Shown here: positions 36,541 to 48,243 of the stretch, piece by piece | How the letters are laid out: the number at the start of each line of letters is the position of its first letter | Position numbering within the stretch: the stretch's first letter is position 1 | DNA from: Actinostola sp. cb2023 | Lineage: Eukaryota > Cnidaria > Anthozoa > Actiniaria > Actinostolidae | Reading direction: 5' to 3' | DNA: 64,000 bases | NCBI GenBank assembly: GCA_033675265.1 | Contig: JAUJYZ010000320.1 | Location: forward strand, 36,001 to 100,000 | The notes under the pieces: generated by a model | Database searches by the model: none | The model's input: only the letters and a program-made list of their open reading frames with translations | What the model was told of the DNA's origin: nothing | Program-made: the position numbers and the translations under genes

Positions 36541-38820
36541 GTAAGAACCGCATTAAAAATCAAAAATCCTTTTTACTTTGTCTCATTCTGGCCTCTCGTA
36601 CTAACCAGACAAGGTTGGGTTTGTTTTACAGCCTGCTAAATAGCAGATGATCGCGGTCTTCATAATGCTGAAGCCAACACAAGTCAATAAAGTTATACAA
36701 CTACTCAACTACTAGTAGAATCATGCGCCCGTCCATCCAGGATGAGAAGATAACCACAAGTCAAGCTACAAAACAATGTACACACTGTAAGTAAACTTTG
36801 TGGATTTTTATTGGTTCAAATGTTTAGTTATAAACTTGCGCTGGGTTTGGAAACTGTGGACAAGAATATTGGGACTGAATAGAATACAAGGCGCATTTAG
36901 AATTATATTATAGTGATACAATTTACGATTTGAGAGAAGTACCATATGAAGACATGTTCAGCTGAATGACAATATAGTTGGAGCATATTTATAATATCAA
37001 CGCCAAAGATACAACACAACAAATGAGCAGCAAGAAGTATTCGAGTGCGGGAGCAGGGGAACGGACGGGGCGGGAGGTATGAGCATTATAAGTTAACATA
37101 AAAATAAAATAGCGAAAAGTCAAATTGAAAATTCACTTCACAACTGTGTTGTAGTGTTCTTGTTTATCTAGTAAGCTTAACGCTGTCTTACTCTAGCCAT
37201 AGTAATGCGCTTAAAATAAATACAAGAACAAAAAAACCCCGCACGAAATCGAAAATGCGGTGCTTTGCGCAAATTGAAAAGGTTTTTAAAGTCATAGTCC
37301 TTTTTCTCTTAAATTATGTTAAGGCCTGTTTTTGTGATTATTATTCTATTTCAGTGAAAATACCATCTCGTAGTAATTATTTAAAAAAAGCTATTCGCCA
37401 AATAAGAAAGGAAAATAACGTGAATTGGCCTATTCGAAATACATCTACAGAGAGATAAACTACGATCCGAGTTGGGATTCGAGTTGGGATTCGAGTTGGG
37501 ATTCGAGTTAGGATTCGAGTTATGGGATTCGAGTTATGGGATTCGAGTTACCGGATTCAAAATATTCGAATACCGAATGTATCGACTTATAAATCCTGTC
37601 GAATTTCAGGGTTTTTTTCCTGTGCAACAAAATGCACAATATAGCAACCCGGCGTTATCTACAGAGGCAAGTAAGTCCTACACAGGAAACCCAACCTCGA
37701 CTCATTAGCCCTCGTGGAAAATCCAATACGGCCGCCAGCAGGGTGCTTTTATTACCAGAGTCACAGTAAATCGAAGCTTTTCTTTGACTACAATCAATGA
37801 ACCTACATGGCTTTACATCATGTCGCCTTTCCAGGTTTTTATTTTATTTTATGGGTGTAATACACCAGTTTTTTAATGATGGATGTAATAGACCGATATC
37901 TCAAGGTTGTGTTCAGCTTTAATAATTGATGGGCAAAGAAAAATTATTCTCAACTTTAATAGGCTACAAATTCGGAATAGAGTACAGATTTTGTGGTAAA
38001 AGACAAAAATCGCTTTTTAAATTGTTTTAGTTACAAAAGTTTTCGAAACTAATTAAAAATTTCGAAAATATTTTTGTTTTCTGAACGAGCAACCTTGAGA
38101 AATTGGTCTATAAGTTACAATAAGTTCAATAATAAATTCCCTCTGCTCGCAGGGTAATAAAAATTACAAACTACAATGAAAGACAAGTTCGGTTTCATGA
38201 ATCGAAAAGTTCGAAGTTTTGAGTTCAAAACTCAAGCTAATAGTAATACACTCATAAATTATGGATTGAAATAAAACACAAACATTAAAAAATAAAAGAA
38301 ATACTAAACGAAACTTACCTTGGCTTTGAACGAATTGTTTTTATTTTCTCTGCTCGTGTTCTGATGTTGTTCAGTGGTTTTCCAGTGATTGTAGAAGTAA
38401 GTTATAGATAATCTTTTTTCTTGTACCCAGCATCATCAGTAAACTTCTTCGTCAGTAATTTGCTGTCATTTCAATCCATCTCTAAAGTAGATTTTCTTAT
38501 GGAATTTTAGTTCTTGAAGTCACATTATAAAATAACTTTTATATAACGCGCGCTCTGATTGGCTGATTAGCCGTGTTTCATGAGGCTATGCAAACACGGT
38601 TTTCGGCCAAGACATGTCAAAGAGCGATTCAGTGAATTTGAACGACATTTGTTTGTTGTCAAAAATCATTTTATTTACTATTTTTAACAACGACCATGGA
38701 ATCATATTTCTTTCTTGTTATCTCTAGTTTAAGTGTTGTCCAGTTATGTTGTTGCTGTTTTCAAACTGAGAAACTTCAAGTTTTGTCAATAACAAAAATT
38801 TCAATACGCTTACGCTTCAA
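36541..38820. other. Long non-coding stretch, repeats only
   Basis: No gene recognised. At 37460-37570 is a short tandem GATTCGAGTTGG(GA) repeat related to the block inside 16104-17265. The end CACAGGAAACCCAA at 37681 resembles foldback termini. 38600-38760 is AT-rich with no structure noted. Confidence 0.5.
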
Positions 38821-38827
38821 CTTCAAG

Positions 38828-39172
38828 CACAGGTAGCCCAAGCTCTACTCATGAGTCATGGCAGCTTTGCCTATAGTATCAGTTTTATTGAAAAACCTAA
38901 AAACACAATTTCTCTGAAAATTCTGAATAAAGTTTACTAAAACAAACACAGTGTGTTTTACATATGTATACATATGAGGGGAAAACAAATACCCAAAATG
39001 ATTAAAATGAGCTGAAATTCACTCCAGATGTGAAGAATATATAGTAAAACACACTGTGTTTGTTTTAGTAAACTTTATTCAGAATTTTCAGAGAAATTGT
39101 GTTTTTAGGTTTTTCAATAAAACTGATAGGCAAAGCTGCCATGACTCATGAGTAGAGCTTGGGCTACCTGTG
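38828..39172. mobile_element. Foldback transposon, 7-bp target duplication CTTCAAG
   Basis: 345 bases. Arms of about 130 bases are mirrored, beginning CACAGGTAGCCCAAGCTC and ending GAGCTTGGGCTACCTGTG, around a loop of about 80 bases. CTTCAAG flanks both sides (38821-38827 and 39173-39179). Same family as 60171-62120. Solitary end motifs occur near 14025, 40568 and 61522. Long arms plus 7-bp duplications recall Galileo-like P-superfamily foldbacks, but this is inference. Confidence 0.85.
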
Positions 39173-39837
39173 CTTCAAGAAGCGACGACAAATGGTTGAA
39201 ATTTGTGTACAATATCGAAGAAAAAATAAATATCTTAACTGCTCAGGATTCTCAAACACATACTCAGTCGTTTGTTGAAATGTAGAACTAATAAACGATA
39301 CCATTTCCATACTAAACGAAGCGTTTCTTTAACGTACGGCCTTTAATACAGCCGTGTGTGAAAAATGTCCAACGTACTGTACAGCAAAGTTTTACCTCTT
39401 TCTCCAGCAAGAAAAGTGTTTAAGAGAAAACAATAGCTTCTGGTGTCTCAGGAACGTCCATCTTTGACTTATTCTAGTCGAACAAAGCGAGGAAATCATA
39501 GAAAATACGACAAAGACTGCATTTCGGCTACTTCTCCATTCATCAAATTCACAACTATTTCAGATTGTTTTGGCGATTCATTGTCAGTAAATCGGCTTTT
39601 CTCACTTTGCTTCCTTTTTAAGTGTGCAGAGTTCACATAAGAAGTCCAGAAAATACATATTTCTGTAGTTTTCTATCAAATTATGAGTCGCTTTGTCTAA
39701 ACTTGATTTCTTTCGTGAAATTTCATTGGATATCACGCGATTTCTGACGCTTTTCAGGAGAATCGCACATTTGATCACTGAAAACTTGCGTAAATAAATA
39801 TAATATTCCTAAATAACCTTGTAGTTATTTTATAAAA

Positions 39838-40005
39838 GAAATAGAAAACGTTTTTCCGTGTTTGCACAGGCTTATGCAAACCTCGGGAAAGTTTGGGAGA
39901 ACTCTCGAGCAGGTGAGAGTTTTCACCGTCTGCTCTCGAGTTCTCCCAAACTTCCCCTCGGTTTGCATAAGCCTGTGCAAACAAGGAAAACGTTTCTTAT
40001 TTCTT
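39838..40005. mobile_element. Near-perfect hairpin with TTTGCACAGGCTTATGC arms
   Basis: Arms of about 75 bases: GAAAACGTTTTTCC...GCACAGGCTTATGCAAACC, GGAGAACTCTCGAG and mirror images. The loop is only about 20 bases. Both strands give similar short ORFs because of the symmetry. Confidence 0.75.
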
Positions 40006-41130
40006 AATGCAAGGCAGCCATCTTTGAAAATCTGTCTTTTTTTCGACGTTTGGTGGCAAATTGAAGGTAGAAAACAACTTCCCCTTTGTTTACCTTTGTC
40101 TTTCTGCTACTTTTACATCTGCAAAGGTTTTAGCAGCTATTTTTTGAGGATTTGTTCTTAGCAAAACTTTACAACGAATGTCAAAGCTTCAGAAGGAAAG
40201 TCTTAGCTTGTAGATGTCATATTTCAGCCAATCAGAATCAGTCGCTCGTTTTGATGTGTAAAATGACATGACAGCTTACTGGCTTCTTCTGAGGCATGAA
40301 AAAAGATCAACAGACTTTTGAGATTTAGTAACAAATTACCTTAGCTATAAAACAGGGGATTGTATCGTGGTTCGATAAATCGTATAGAGTAACGCATTAC
40401 ATGGCTACAGAACAATTTTTTTTCCAATGTTTTATCCGCATTTCATTGATATTAAATCTCCACGTTCCATTTCATGGGACTAATGGGATGATATAAAAGA
40501 GCATTTCTTCAAAATGACACAAAATATTCCATTTATATATTTTTGCAGATATACATTATATTTCTTGGGCTGCCTGTGGCGGGGGTAGTTAGCTTTGGGA
40601 GGTAGGGATAGTAACGAGAAAAGTAGAGTGTCACGTGACAGGGTGGTCTGGGGACAACGAGCTTGTCCAGGAGTAAATTTCATGTGTGGAGGTTGAATTG
40701 TCTTGGTCTCTCAGTCATTCGGCTGCACTGATAGAGAGCTAGATCGACGTAAATATTTCCTTCTCATTTTCATCATCTTCTTACTACTGCTAAACTATGT
40801 CCTCAAGTTAATAACCTATCGACTGATAATCCACACATGAAATTCACTCCAACGTGGAATTTAATTAACTAATCTAGAACATGCGCATTTGAAGAATTTC
40901 AAGAATTTGATCTTGTTTTCTGAGTTCAATAATCATCAGGAGTTTTTCGATGCGAAACGCAGTTCAGGTCTGTAAGTTCTGGTGTAGTTATGACGTATGC
41001 ATGCCATATTCCATGATTTTTACGGATCATCTGATTTCTAACAACAGCTGTACAAGAAGCTCTTCCAATAGAAGAAAACCGTCAATCAAGATCTTCACTG
41101 TTCGCTGTTTACAGTTCCATCTCCTCGGCA
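40006..41130. other. Upstream flank of the FG gene
   Basis: Contains an isolated foldback end (TTGGGCTGCCTGTGG near 40568) and AT-rich sequence. Close to the gene is TTTACAG at 41108-41114, a possible acceptor. No other coding region is evident. Confidence 0.45.
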
Positions 41131-44100
41131 ATGACGAGAATGAGCTCTTATCTCGTGGGATGGTGGGATAGAAATCCAGCAGAAACCAAAACACCAACCC
41201 CGACTCCACAAACTAAAGAGGTTCCATCGTGTCGCGCGATTGTACTCTATCAAGACCGGCAGTCAGTCGTGCCAGTGAAGGATGCACGACAAAATTCCGA
41301 CAGCCATCAGCCACTGCGCGTCACTCTAAAATCGATATTGCTGCAATGTGGAAGCCGAAGCAACAACCAGGTTGACGTACAGCTGGCACTTCCTTTGTCT
41401 GGACTTTGCAGTATTAGCTGTCGTTTATGCAAGACATTACGACCTGAAGTCATCTTTGAAGTGAGGTGCATCAGCAAGCAGTTCTTCAAGGACGTCGACA
41501 CTTCCGTTCAAGGACTTGCTCTACCAGCTAACGTCATTCTTGTACCATCTCCCGTCGACTTTTGCACAAAGATCTTCATTCAACTACCAATTGCTAGGCA
41601 ATCTCTTCCCATGCTTACTTTCTATAATGATCCAAGAAGCCACATCCAACAACAACCTGAAATTGAACTAAGAATCCATCTACCAGGAGTTGACGTTGTG
41701 AGCGCACGTTTCTGTGTGCTGTTCAGGCCTGAAAAGCTCGTTCAGATCAGATGTTCTAAAGGATATTTCAAAGAAATTGTCAAATACATGGAAATACTTG
41801 GTCTTCCTTTGCCAAAGCGAATCTCAGGTGCCAAAGCCATCGCTGGTTCTGAGATCGTTCCACACACAGACGTGGTTGAACCTCTTAATGCTAACTGTAC
41901 TTCCTTTACAACGATCTGCATCAGTCAAAGATATGAGCAAGTTGAAGTTAAGATCAACATGACATTGTCAGGGCTTTGTCACATCAGTGCCCGTCTGTGC
42001 GCACTTTTTAGACCTGAAACCATCATGGACGTCACATACTCGCGAGAAGTGTTCCACGAAGTTGCAAGATATATCAGTCTTGTTGTCCCTCGTACAATCA
42101 TTGCTACAGCTTTACCTTCAACAACGCCTAGTTCTGAGGGCACGCCATGCAAAATCACTGACTTGCCAAGTGTGATGTCTGTTCCAGAAAAAGTTCAACT
42201 AGATCCGCGCACTGCGAAGCTCACAGACAATGAACTAGAAGATGCTTGCATATCATCTGCCTTACTGTCAGGACACGATTGTAATCATAACTCATCTAAG
42301 ATAAAGTGTTGCGATACATTGACTGGCTCAGAAATATTCTTTGGCATCAAGAATAAAATGCCTGATGTGAACAACAACAAGATCGATGGCCGCATACAGC
42401 CAAAGCCTCTTCTAGCATCACCATCGTTACTGTTTGCCAAGGCAGTACAAGAGTTGGCAACTACCAGAATGGCAACAGACGAAAGGACCCAGACTGACAC
42501 AAATTCAGAGGGTTCTACACAAAAGTTCTGTGAACTAGACGATGACGAAACACCTTCATTTCCAACAGCAACACTAGATACTCTGAAAGAGAGTTCTAAG
42601 GTCAACACCTTTATCATTGAGCAAGAGAGTAGCATTTGTAATGTTAGCAGCAACATGGATGACAGCAAACAGCCGAAACCTCTTCTAGCACCACCATCGT
42701 TACTGTTTGAGAAAGCAGTAAAAGCGTTGTCAGCAACTGCAGTGGCTTTAAAAGAGAGGACTCAGAATGATTCAAAATCTGGACAACCACCACTACAGTC
42801 AGATGACACCATACCAACAGCATTATTCGGAGACGATGTCCAGGAAGAGGATCAGGCTAACACAACAGCAATGCTAAACAAGGAAAACCATGATGACATC
42901 CTTCAAGAAAGAACGGAGGCGTTTGTTCGGCAAGAAAGTAGCATTGACAGTGTTAGCAGCAACAAAGATGCCAGCAAACAGCCAAAACCTCTTCTAGCAC
43001 CACCATCGTTACTGTTTGAGAAAGCAGTAAAAGCATTGTCAGCAACTGCTGTGGCTTTAAAAGAGAGAACTCAGAATGATACAAAAACTGGACAACCACC
43101 ACTACAGTCAGATGACACCATACCAACAGTATCAGTCGGAGACGATGTCCAGGTAGAGGATCAGTCTAACACAGTAGCAACGCTAAACAAGGAAAACCAT
43201 GTTGACATTCTTCAAGAAAGAACGGAAGTTAATTACCAGGTGTCAAGTCTAGTTAGTGTACTACCAGAACCGCCAGTGGACGAGGTCTCGTACGATATAC
43301 CAGCTCCTTCAGTAACACAGCTTCAACTAGACATTCATGCAGAACGTGTTGATAATCGATCTGAGATGGAAGTCCGAGTAGCAAGAGATTCCAAGTTACT
43401 TCGAGAACCGCCAGTGCAGAAGCTCTCGTTAGCTTTTGACATTCACGAAATACCAGTTCCTTCAGAATCGGAAATTCAGTTAACCATTCATGCTGTCCGT
43501 ACTCCTGTACCATCTACAACTGATATTGTCTTGGAAGATGAAGGGACATCATTAGACGAGATCCAGGATGAAGACCCTAGCATAGTGTTCCTTGATGTGA
43601 AAGAAGTTCATTCGTTAAACGATGCTGTAAGAACTGCAGTAACAAAGATGGGTGATGTTCAAGTAGTGAAATTGGTCACAGCCTCTCTGGAACAATTACC
43701 AGATGTGGTTCAGCAAGAATACCAGAGTGCCAGTGGTTCAGTATTATCTGTAGGAGATTACCAGACTACAGATGAGGTCAACACAGTACCAATTGCAGTT
43801 ACAAACGTGGTTCCAGGACAAGGTTCAATATCAGCTGGAGACGTTCCGGTATCAATTCAACATGATACGATAAGCATATCATTGGCAGACGAGGTACAAG
43901 TGGCAGAGCCACTATGCATAATTACTGCAGCACCACTTCCAAATGTATTATCATTAGCAGAAGAAGTGCAGACTACAGGGCAACATAACCCCGTACAGGT
44001 AGCAGTAGTAGATGACGTCCAGGTAGCAGATCAAATCAACACAACTCCAGTGGAGAAATCAACTAGCAGTAATGAGGAGATTCCAATTTACAATGTGAAG

Positions 44101-47100
44101 ACAAACAATATTCCGCAGATCAGAGCTTCTCCACTACTTCAGAATGCCAACATGAGTGTATCTACAAACGAGTCTTTGCTGGCCTCAAATGATACTTGCT
44201 CTGCTTTGGGGGAACATCGCAACCTTGCAGAATGCGGCTATCCAAATGACTCGCTTCACATACAAACCATAGAGCAAGCTGTAGGTAGCAATTGTGCTGT
44301 ATCTGTAGAGCAAACACTTGTAGTTGAAGGGCAACCGAATAACACAACATGGGTTAATATTCCAATGCATAGTGGCAATTTGTACGCTACTGGTGGTGGA
44401 GAGCGATCAAACGTCTCTAACTATGAATTTCATAATGGTGTTTCAAATCCATCTCAAGTGATTGGAGCATTTCAGACCACAATGCAGGATTTTCCAATCC
44501 AGTCAATGGAGACCCAACAGTCTCTACAGTTTCAGGATCTGGGTGTGAAACGACAGATGAGCGACACAGAGATGGTTAAAAGGGAATCTTTGATGAGTAT
44601 TGAATCCTGTACTTCAGAAACTGAAGTCATGGACAGTGAAGACAGCAATTGCCAAGAAGTATTTAGTTCCCAGTTTACGAGTAAACCCAAGAAACCCCAA
44701 AAAGTACTTTTGCCCACGTTTAGGAAAAACACCTCAGCTTCATCCAATCAATCTGGAATTCAGAATTCGACTTTTGGTGGAAACCAGTCAGCATTCTCTG
44801 GAAATACTGCTCAAACTCCTGCACAAACTTGGACATTTGGTGCAAGCAACCCATCAAACCAGTCGGTGTTCTCTGGAAATGCTGCTCAAACTCCTGCACA
44901 AACTTGGACATTTGGTGCAAGCAACCCATCAAACCAGTCGGTGTTCTCGAGTAATGTGGCACAGCAATCTGGACAGACGTTGCCATTTGGTGCAAACAAC
45001 AACACATCAAAGCAGTCGTCAGTGTTGTCAGGGAAAACAGCTCAGAATGCTTGGGATACTTTTGCATTTGGTGCAAACAACAACACATCAAAGCAGTCGT
45101 CAGTGTTGTCAGGGAAAACAGCTCAGAATGCTTGGGATACTTTTGCATTTGGTGCAAACAACAACACATCAAAGCAGTCGTCAGTGTTGTCAGGGAAAAC
45201 AGCTCAGAATGCTTGGGATACTTTTGCATTTGGTGCAAACAACAACACATCAAAGCAGTCGTCAGTGTTGTCAGGGAAAACAGCTCAGAATGCTTGGGAT
45301 ACTTTTGCATTTGGTGCAAGCAACACGCCAAAACAGTCGTTAGTGTTATCAGGTAACGCGACAGAAAACTCTAAGCAGACTTTAGTATTTGGTTCAAACA
45401 ACCCGTCAAACCAGTCATTGATCTCTGATAATACGTCACAAAACCTTGAAAAGCAGTCGTCATGTAAAACCACAAGATTCAACTATTTTGGAAATCCGTA
45501 CGTCAGCCCGCTACATTGTTGCGTTCACCCTAATGAGTCGTCAAAATATTCTCTTTTTGGAGAACCGTATGTGAGTCCACTGCATTGCTGTAAACACCCT
45601 AATGCGTATGGGCGTTCCCATCAGTTCAGTTTCTCATTAGGAGACCGATATCTTCCTATCAGCCAAAGAGAAAGCAACTCTCAAAGCCACGCAGAACCAC
45701 TAAGAGATGGTGAAGGATTCCCATGTTCTGAGTATATCAAGTTTGACCCTGTTGATTTGCAATTGTCCACCTATGGAAATCCAACTACACCTGATAGCCA
45801 AGGATTACTTACTGAAATTTCTGTGCAGAAAACTTCTGGTAAGATCCAAAGTACTTCGTATTTTGGGGATTTGTACGAAGGCCCTCAGTGTACTTGTGGA
45901 CGCCTCACAACAGACTTACAAAAGTACACGGCATCTACCTTTGAACCAAGCAAGCTTACTCGTACCAGTAATACAGAGAACAACAATCGAAGTAATGTAC
46001 AGGCAACACATTCTAGAGATAATGGAGCAAGTCAATTACCTGCGTTGGAGAACAAGGAATTGACGGTCACCCAGAATATCGTCTCGTCGAACAATGGAGT
46101 AGACCTCACTCGTGGCGTGTTTGCCAGTATGGAAGATGTGTCCGAAAAGCTGTATAATGGAAGAAAGCCTGAAGGTTTGGATTCAACAAATACTATGCAG
46201 GAAAAGTGGTCACCTGTGATTATTATCAATACTTGTGAAGGTTGTGCTCGAACTATTGCTAATGCAGTCAATTTGGAAAACACTAAAGTGCAAGGGCAGC
46301 ATTCCAACGAGACATCGACGAAAAATTGTGAAGCTGACAAGGAAAATGCTGTTGAAATAAAACAAACGGAAGGAAAAGATAGTATCGATAAAGCCATTAC
46401 CACCAAGAAGCCTAGTCCAGTGGCGAAAGAGATTGTCCAATGTGGCACGCAAGAGGAGGATTCAAAATATGTTTCTGAAGAATCTACCAATACAGACGAC
46501 GACGCTGATCAGGCAAGCCATATTTTTGTGATACCAAAGATCGATACTGAACATATTATAGGACTTGTCAAACAACGCTTAGCTGAAGAGTTAGCATTGA
46601 AACGTCACCAAGCGACCACCGAAGTTGCATCGAACAACGAACAGCATGTTGCTTACTCTGCAACAGCAGCATCGTCCTCTCCTCAGACTACAAATCTTCT
46701 AGTTAAATACTCCTCCAAGCACCCATTTGCACCAACACCTTTACCGTCTAAAAACGACAACACAAGACAAGAGTCTAGTGGAGAATGTAACAACGTAGAG
46801 GACAGCACAATCAATTCTCCACATTTGCTGAATCAAACAGCAGAGAAAGATGATGGATCACCGCAATGCAATGAGAAGGATTTAACCCTTGACGAAAAAG
46901 ATCAACCTTGTAGTGCCTCTTCAGCTCGTGCTGAACAAGATCAGACGACGGCAAATGATACGACAACGACAGATCCTCCCACACACCACCAAGAAGTGTG
47001 TAGACAGCTTGAAGTATGTACTCAGGATATTCAGAATCTAACACGTCTCATGGCCAGCACTTACGGGATTTCTCAACCTCAGCATAAGCCACGTAACGTG

Positions 47101-47976
47101 GCACCGACCATCATTCGAAGGGTGGGACCGAAGAAGCAAGCTCCTGTGGTCTCTAAAGCCAAGAGAGTTTGCTTTGGGGTGGCACAAGGTAGACATATTA
47201 ATATTATATAATAGACATGTTACCGCTTTTCTATGTCATGGCAAAACACAAAAGATATCGCTCCCTCTCACGACCATGATCCTTAGCGTTTTAACAATGG
47301 ATTGTTAGAAGTGACGTCATACTGAGTGTTATAGTGCATTTACTTTTCATTCTTTTACATTTCATTTTTCACCGCGCCCACGTGGCGATCTGTGATTGGT
47401 CCGTTACAACACTTGCGGTAGTAACAGACAGTAATTGCCGAATCTACAATATGTGTTAGCGACAATTGATTGAAGATAAAGGGAATAGCAATAGCCATAG
47501 ATTTGCCAATCGGTTTTTCCTATTTTTTCTAAGTCATGTCATTATTCCGACCACCTCCTGTAAGCGACCAAAAAGATATGGTCGCCTACAAGAGGTTTGA
47601 TTGTAGGTTGAGGATAATATTTCGGGTTTCCTTATTTCTTTTAGTTATCTTCCCTCGGTCATCCAACTTATCATTGCGGAAGAGAACTTTAACGAAAGTC
47701 AATGCTGACGAGGACGCAAATCTCCCTCATAAAGTCAAGCGTAGAATTTCAGAATACGAGGTCGCCGAGGCTGCTTTAAAGCCCATCACAACCGACACCG
47801 TCCAGCAAAGCAGACGGGTAATGAAGAGAGAAACCATTCCTGAGGCAGTGAAACGTGAAACAAGAAAGAGAAGATTTAGTTCCACACAGGACAGTACCAT
47901 AGGTAACAACACCCCAGCAACACCTGTGGCGGATACAAGGGCGATTATTAAAGCTATCAGAAGCAAGAAAAACTAA
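41131..47976 (+). CDS. Giant FG-repeat protein with threefold N-terminal domain, unrecognised
   Basis: Not recognised as a named family. A single 2,026-codon open frame (41131-47211) probably splices at CAAG|GTAGAC (47188/47189) to TTTTAG| (47644/47645), phases matching, adding a basic tail that ends at 47976; about 2,129 residues. Residues about 62-330 hold three copies of an 80-100 residue unit with LSGLC.ISARLC.LFRPE and a following F..EV..Y. Residues 424-700 hold three copies of a QPKPLLAPPSLLFEKAVKAL unit. The long middle is acidic, rich in DDVQ/VADE. Residues 1210-1425 carry about nine FG motifs, including four near-identical 27-residue repeats (FAFGANNNTSKQSS...). Four FG/YG(N/E/D)..Y..P..C.C-like boxes follow (about 1452-1590). 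The tail has KVKRR and RKRRFSS, possible nuclear signals. FG repeats suggest a nucleoporin or a condensate-forming nuclear protein; no membrane segment or signal peptide is seen. The second ATG at 41140 could also start. Confidence 0.75.
44985..45318 (+). repeat. 81-bp coding minisatellite (4 copies) in the FG gene
   Basis: Four 27-codon units from TTTGGTGCAAACAACAACAC; copies are almost identical at DNA level. Preceding 78-bp-like units (44780-44985) are related but diverged. Being a multiple of three it preserves the frame on both strands, explaining the antisense 203-residue shadow ORF. Confidence 0.92.
47189..47644 (+). other. Putative last intron of the FG gene
   Basis: 456 bases with GT at 47189 and TTTCTTTTAG at 47635-47644. 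It includes ACGACCATGATCCTTAGCGT near 47270, an inverted copy of a motif at about 15271-15297, so it holds part of a dispersed repeat. The in-frame start codon at 47536 within it is probably incidental. Confidence 0.55.
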
Positions 47977-48243
47977 TCGAAATCTAACGGAACATTGTAT
48001 ATATATATATATGTATGGATATTGTTGTTAAATGTTGTTGTAGATATTTGTAGATATTTAGACGCGAAACGCTGTTTAAAACATGTGTGTATTTATTAAT
48101 ATCTTTTAGTGATTATCTGAATAGCAGGAGTCAATATATCATTCTTTTGATGAACATTTGTCTGACTGAGCCGATGATGATGACGATGATGATGATGATG
48201 AAATGATGTTGTTGTTGGCACGCGTTTCTTGAAATTAAAGGTG

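Noticed and set aside
44720..45331. 203-residue antisense and 247-residue +2 frames in the FG gene
   Set aside because: The 81-bp repeat is a multiple of three, so other frames stay open automatically.
41131..47211. Retrotransposon or viral polyprotein explanation for the long single exon
   Set aside because: No reverse transcriptase, protease or zinc-knuckle motifs, no long terminal repeats; FG repeats and basic tail fit a host protein better.
47536..47976. Separate gene starting MSLFRPPP at 47536
   Set aside because: The upstream part contains a likely splice acceptor (47644) whose phase joins it to the large gene; the hydrophobic stretch VSLFLLVIF is then intronic. Kept only as an alternative.
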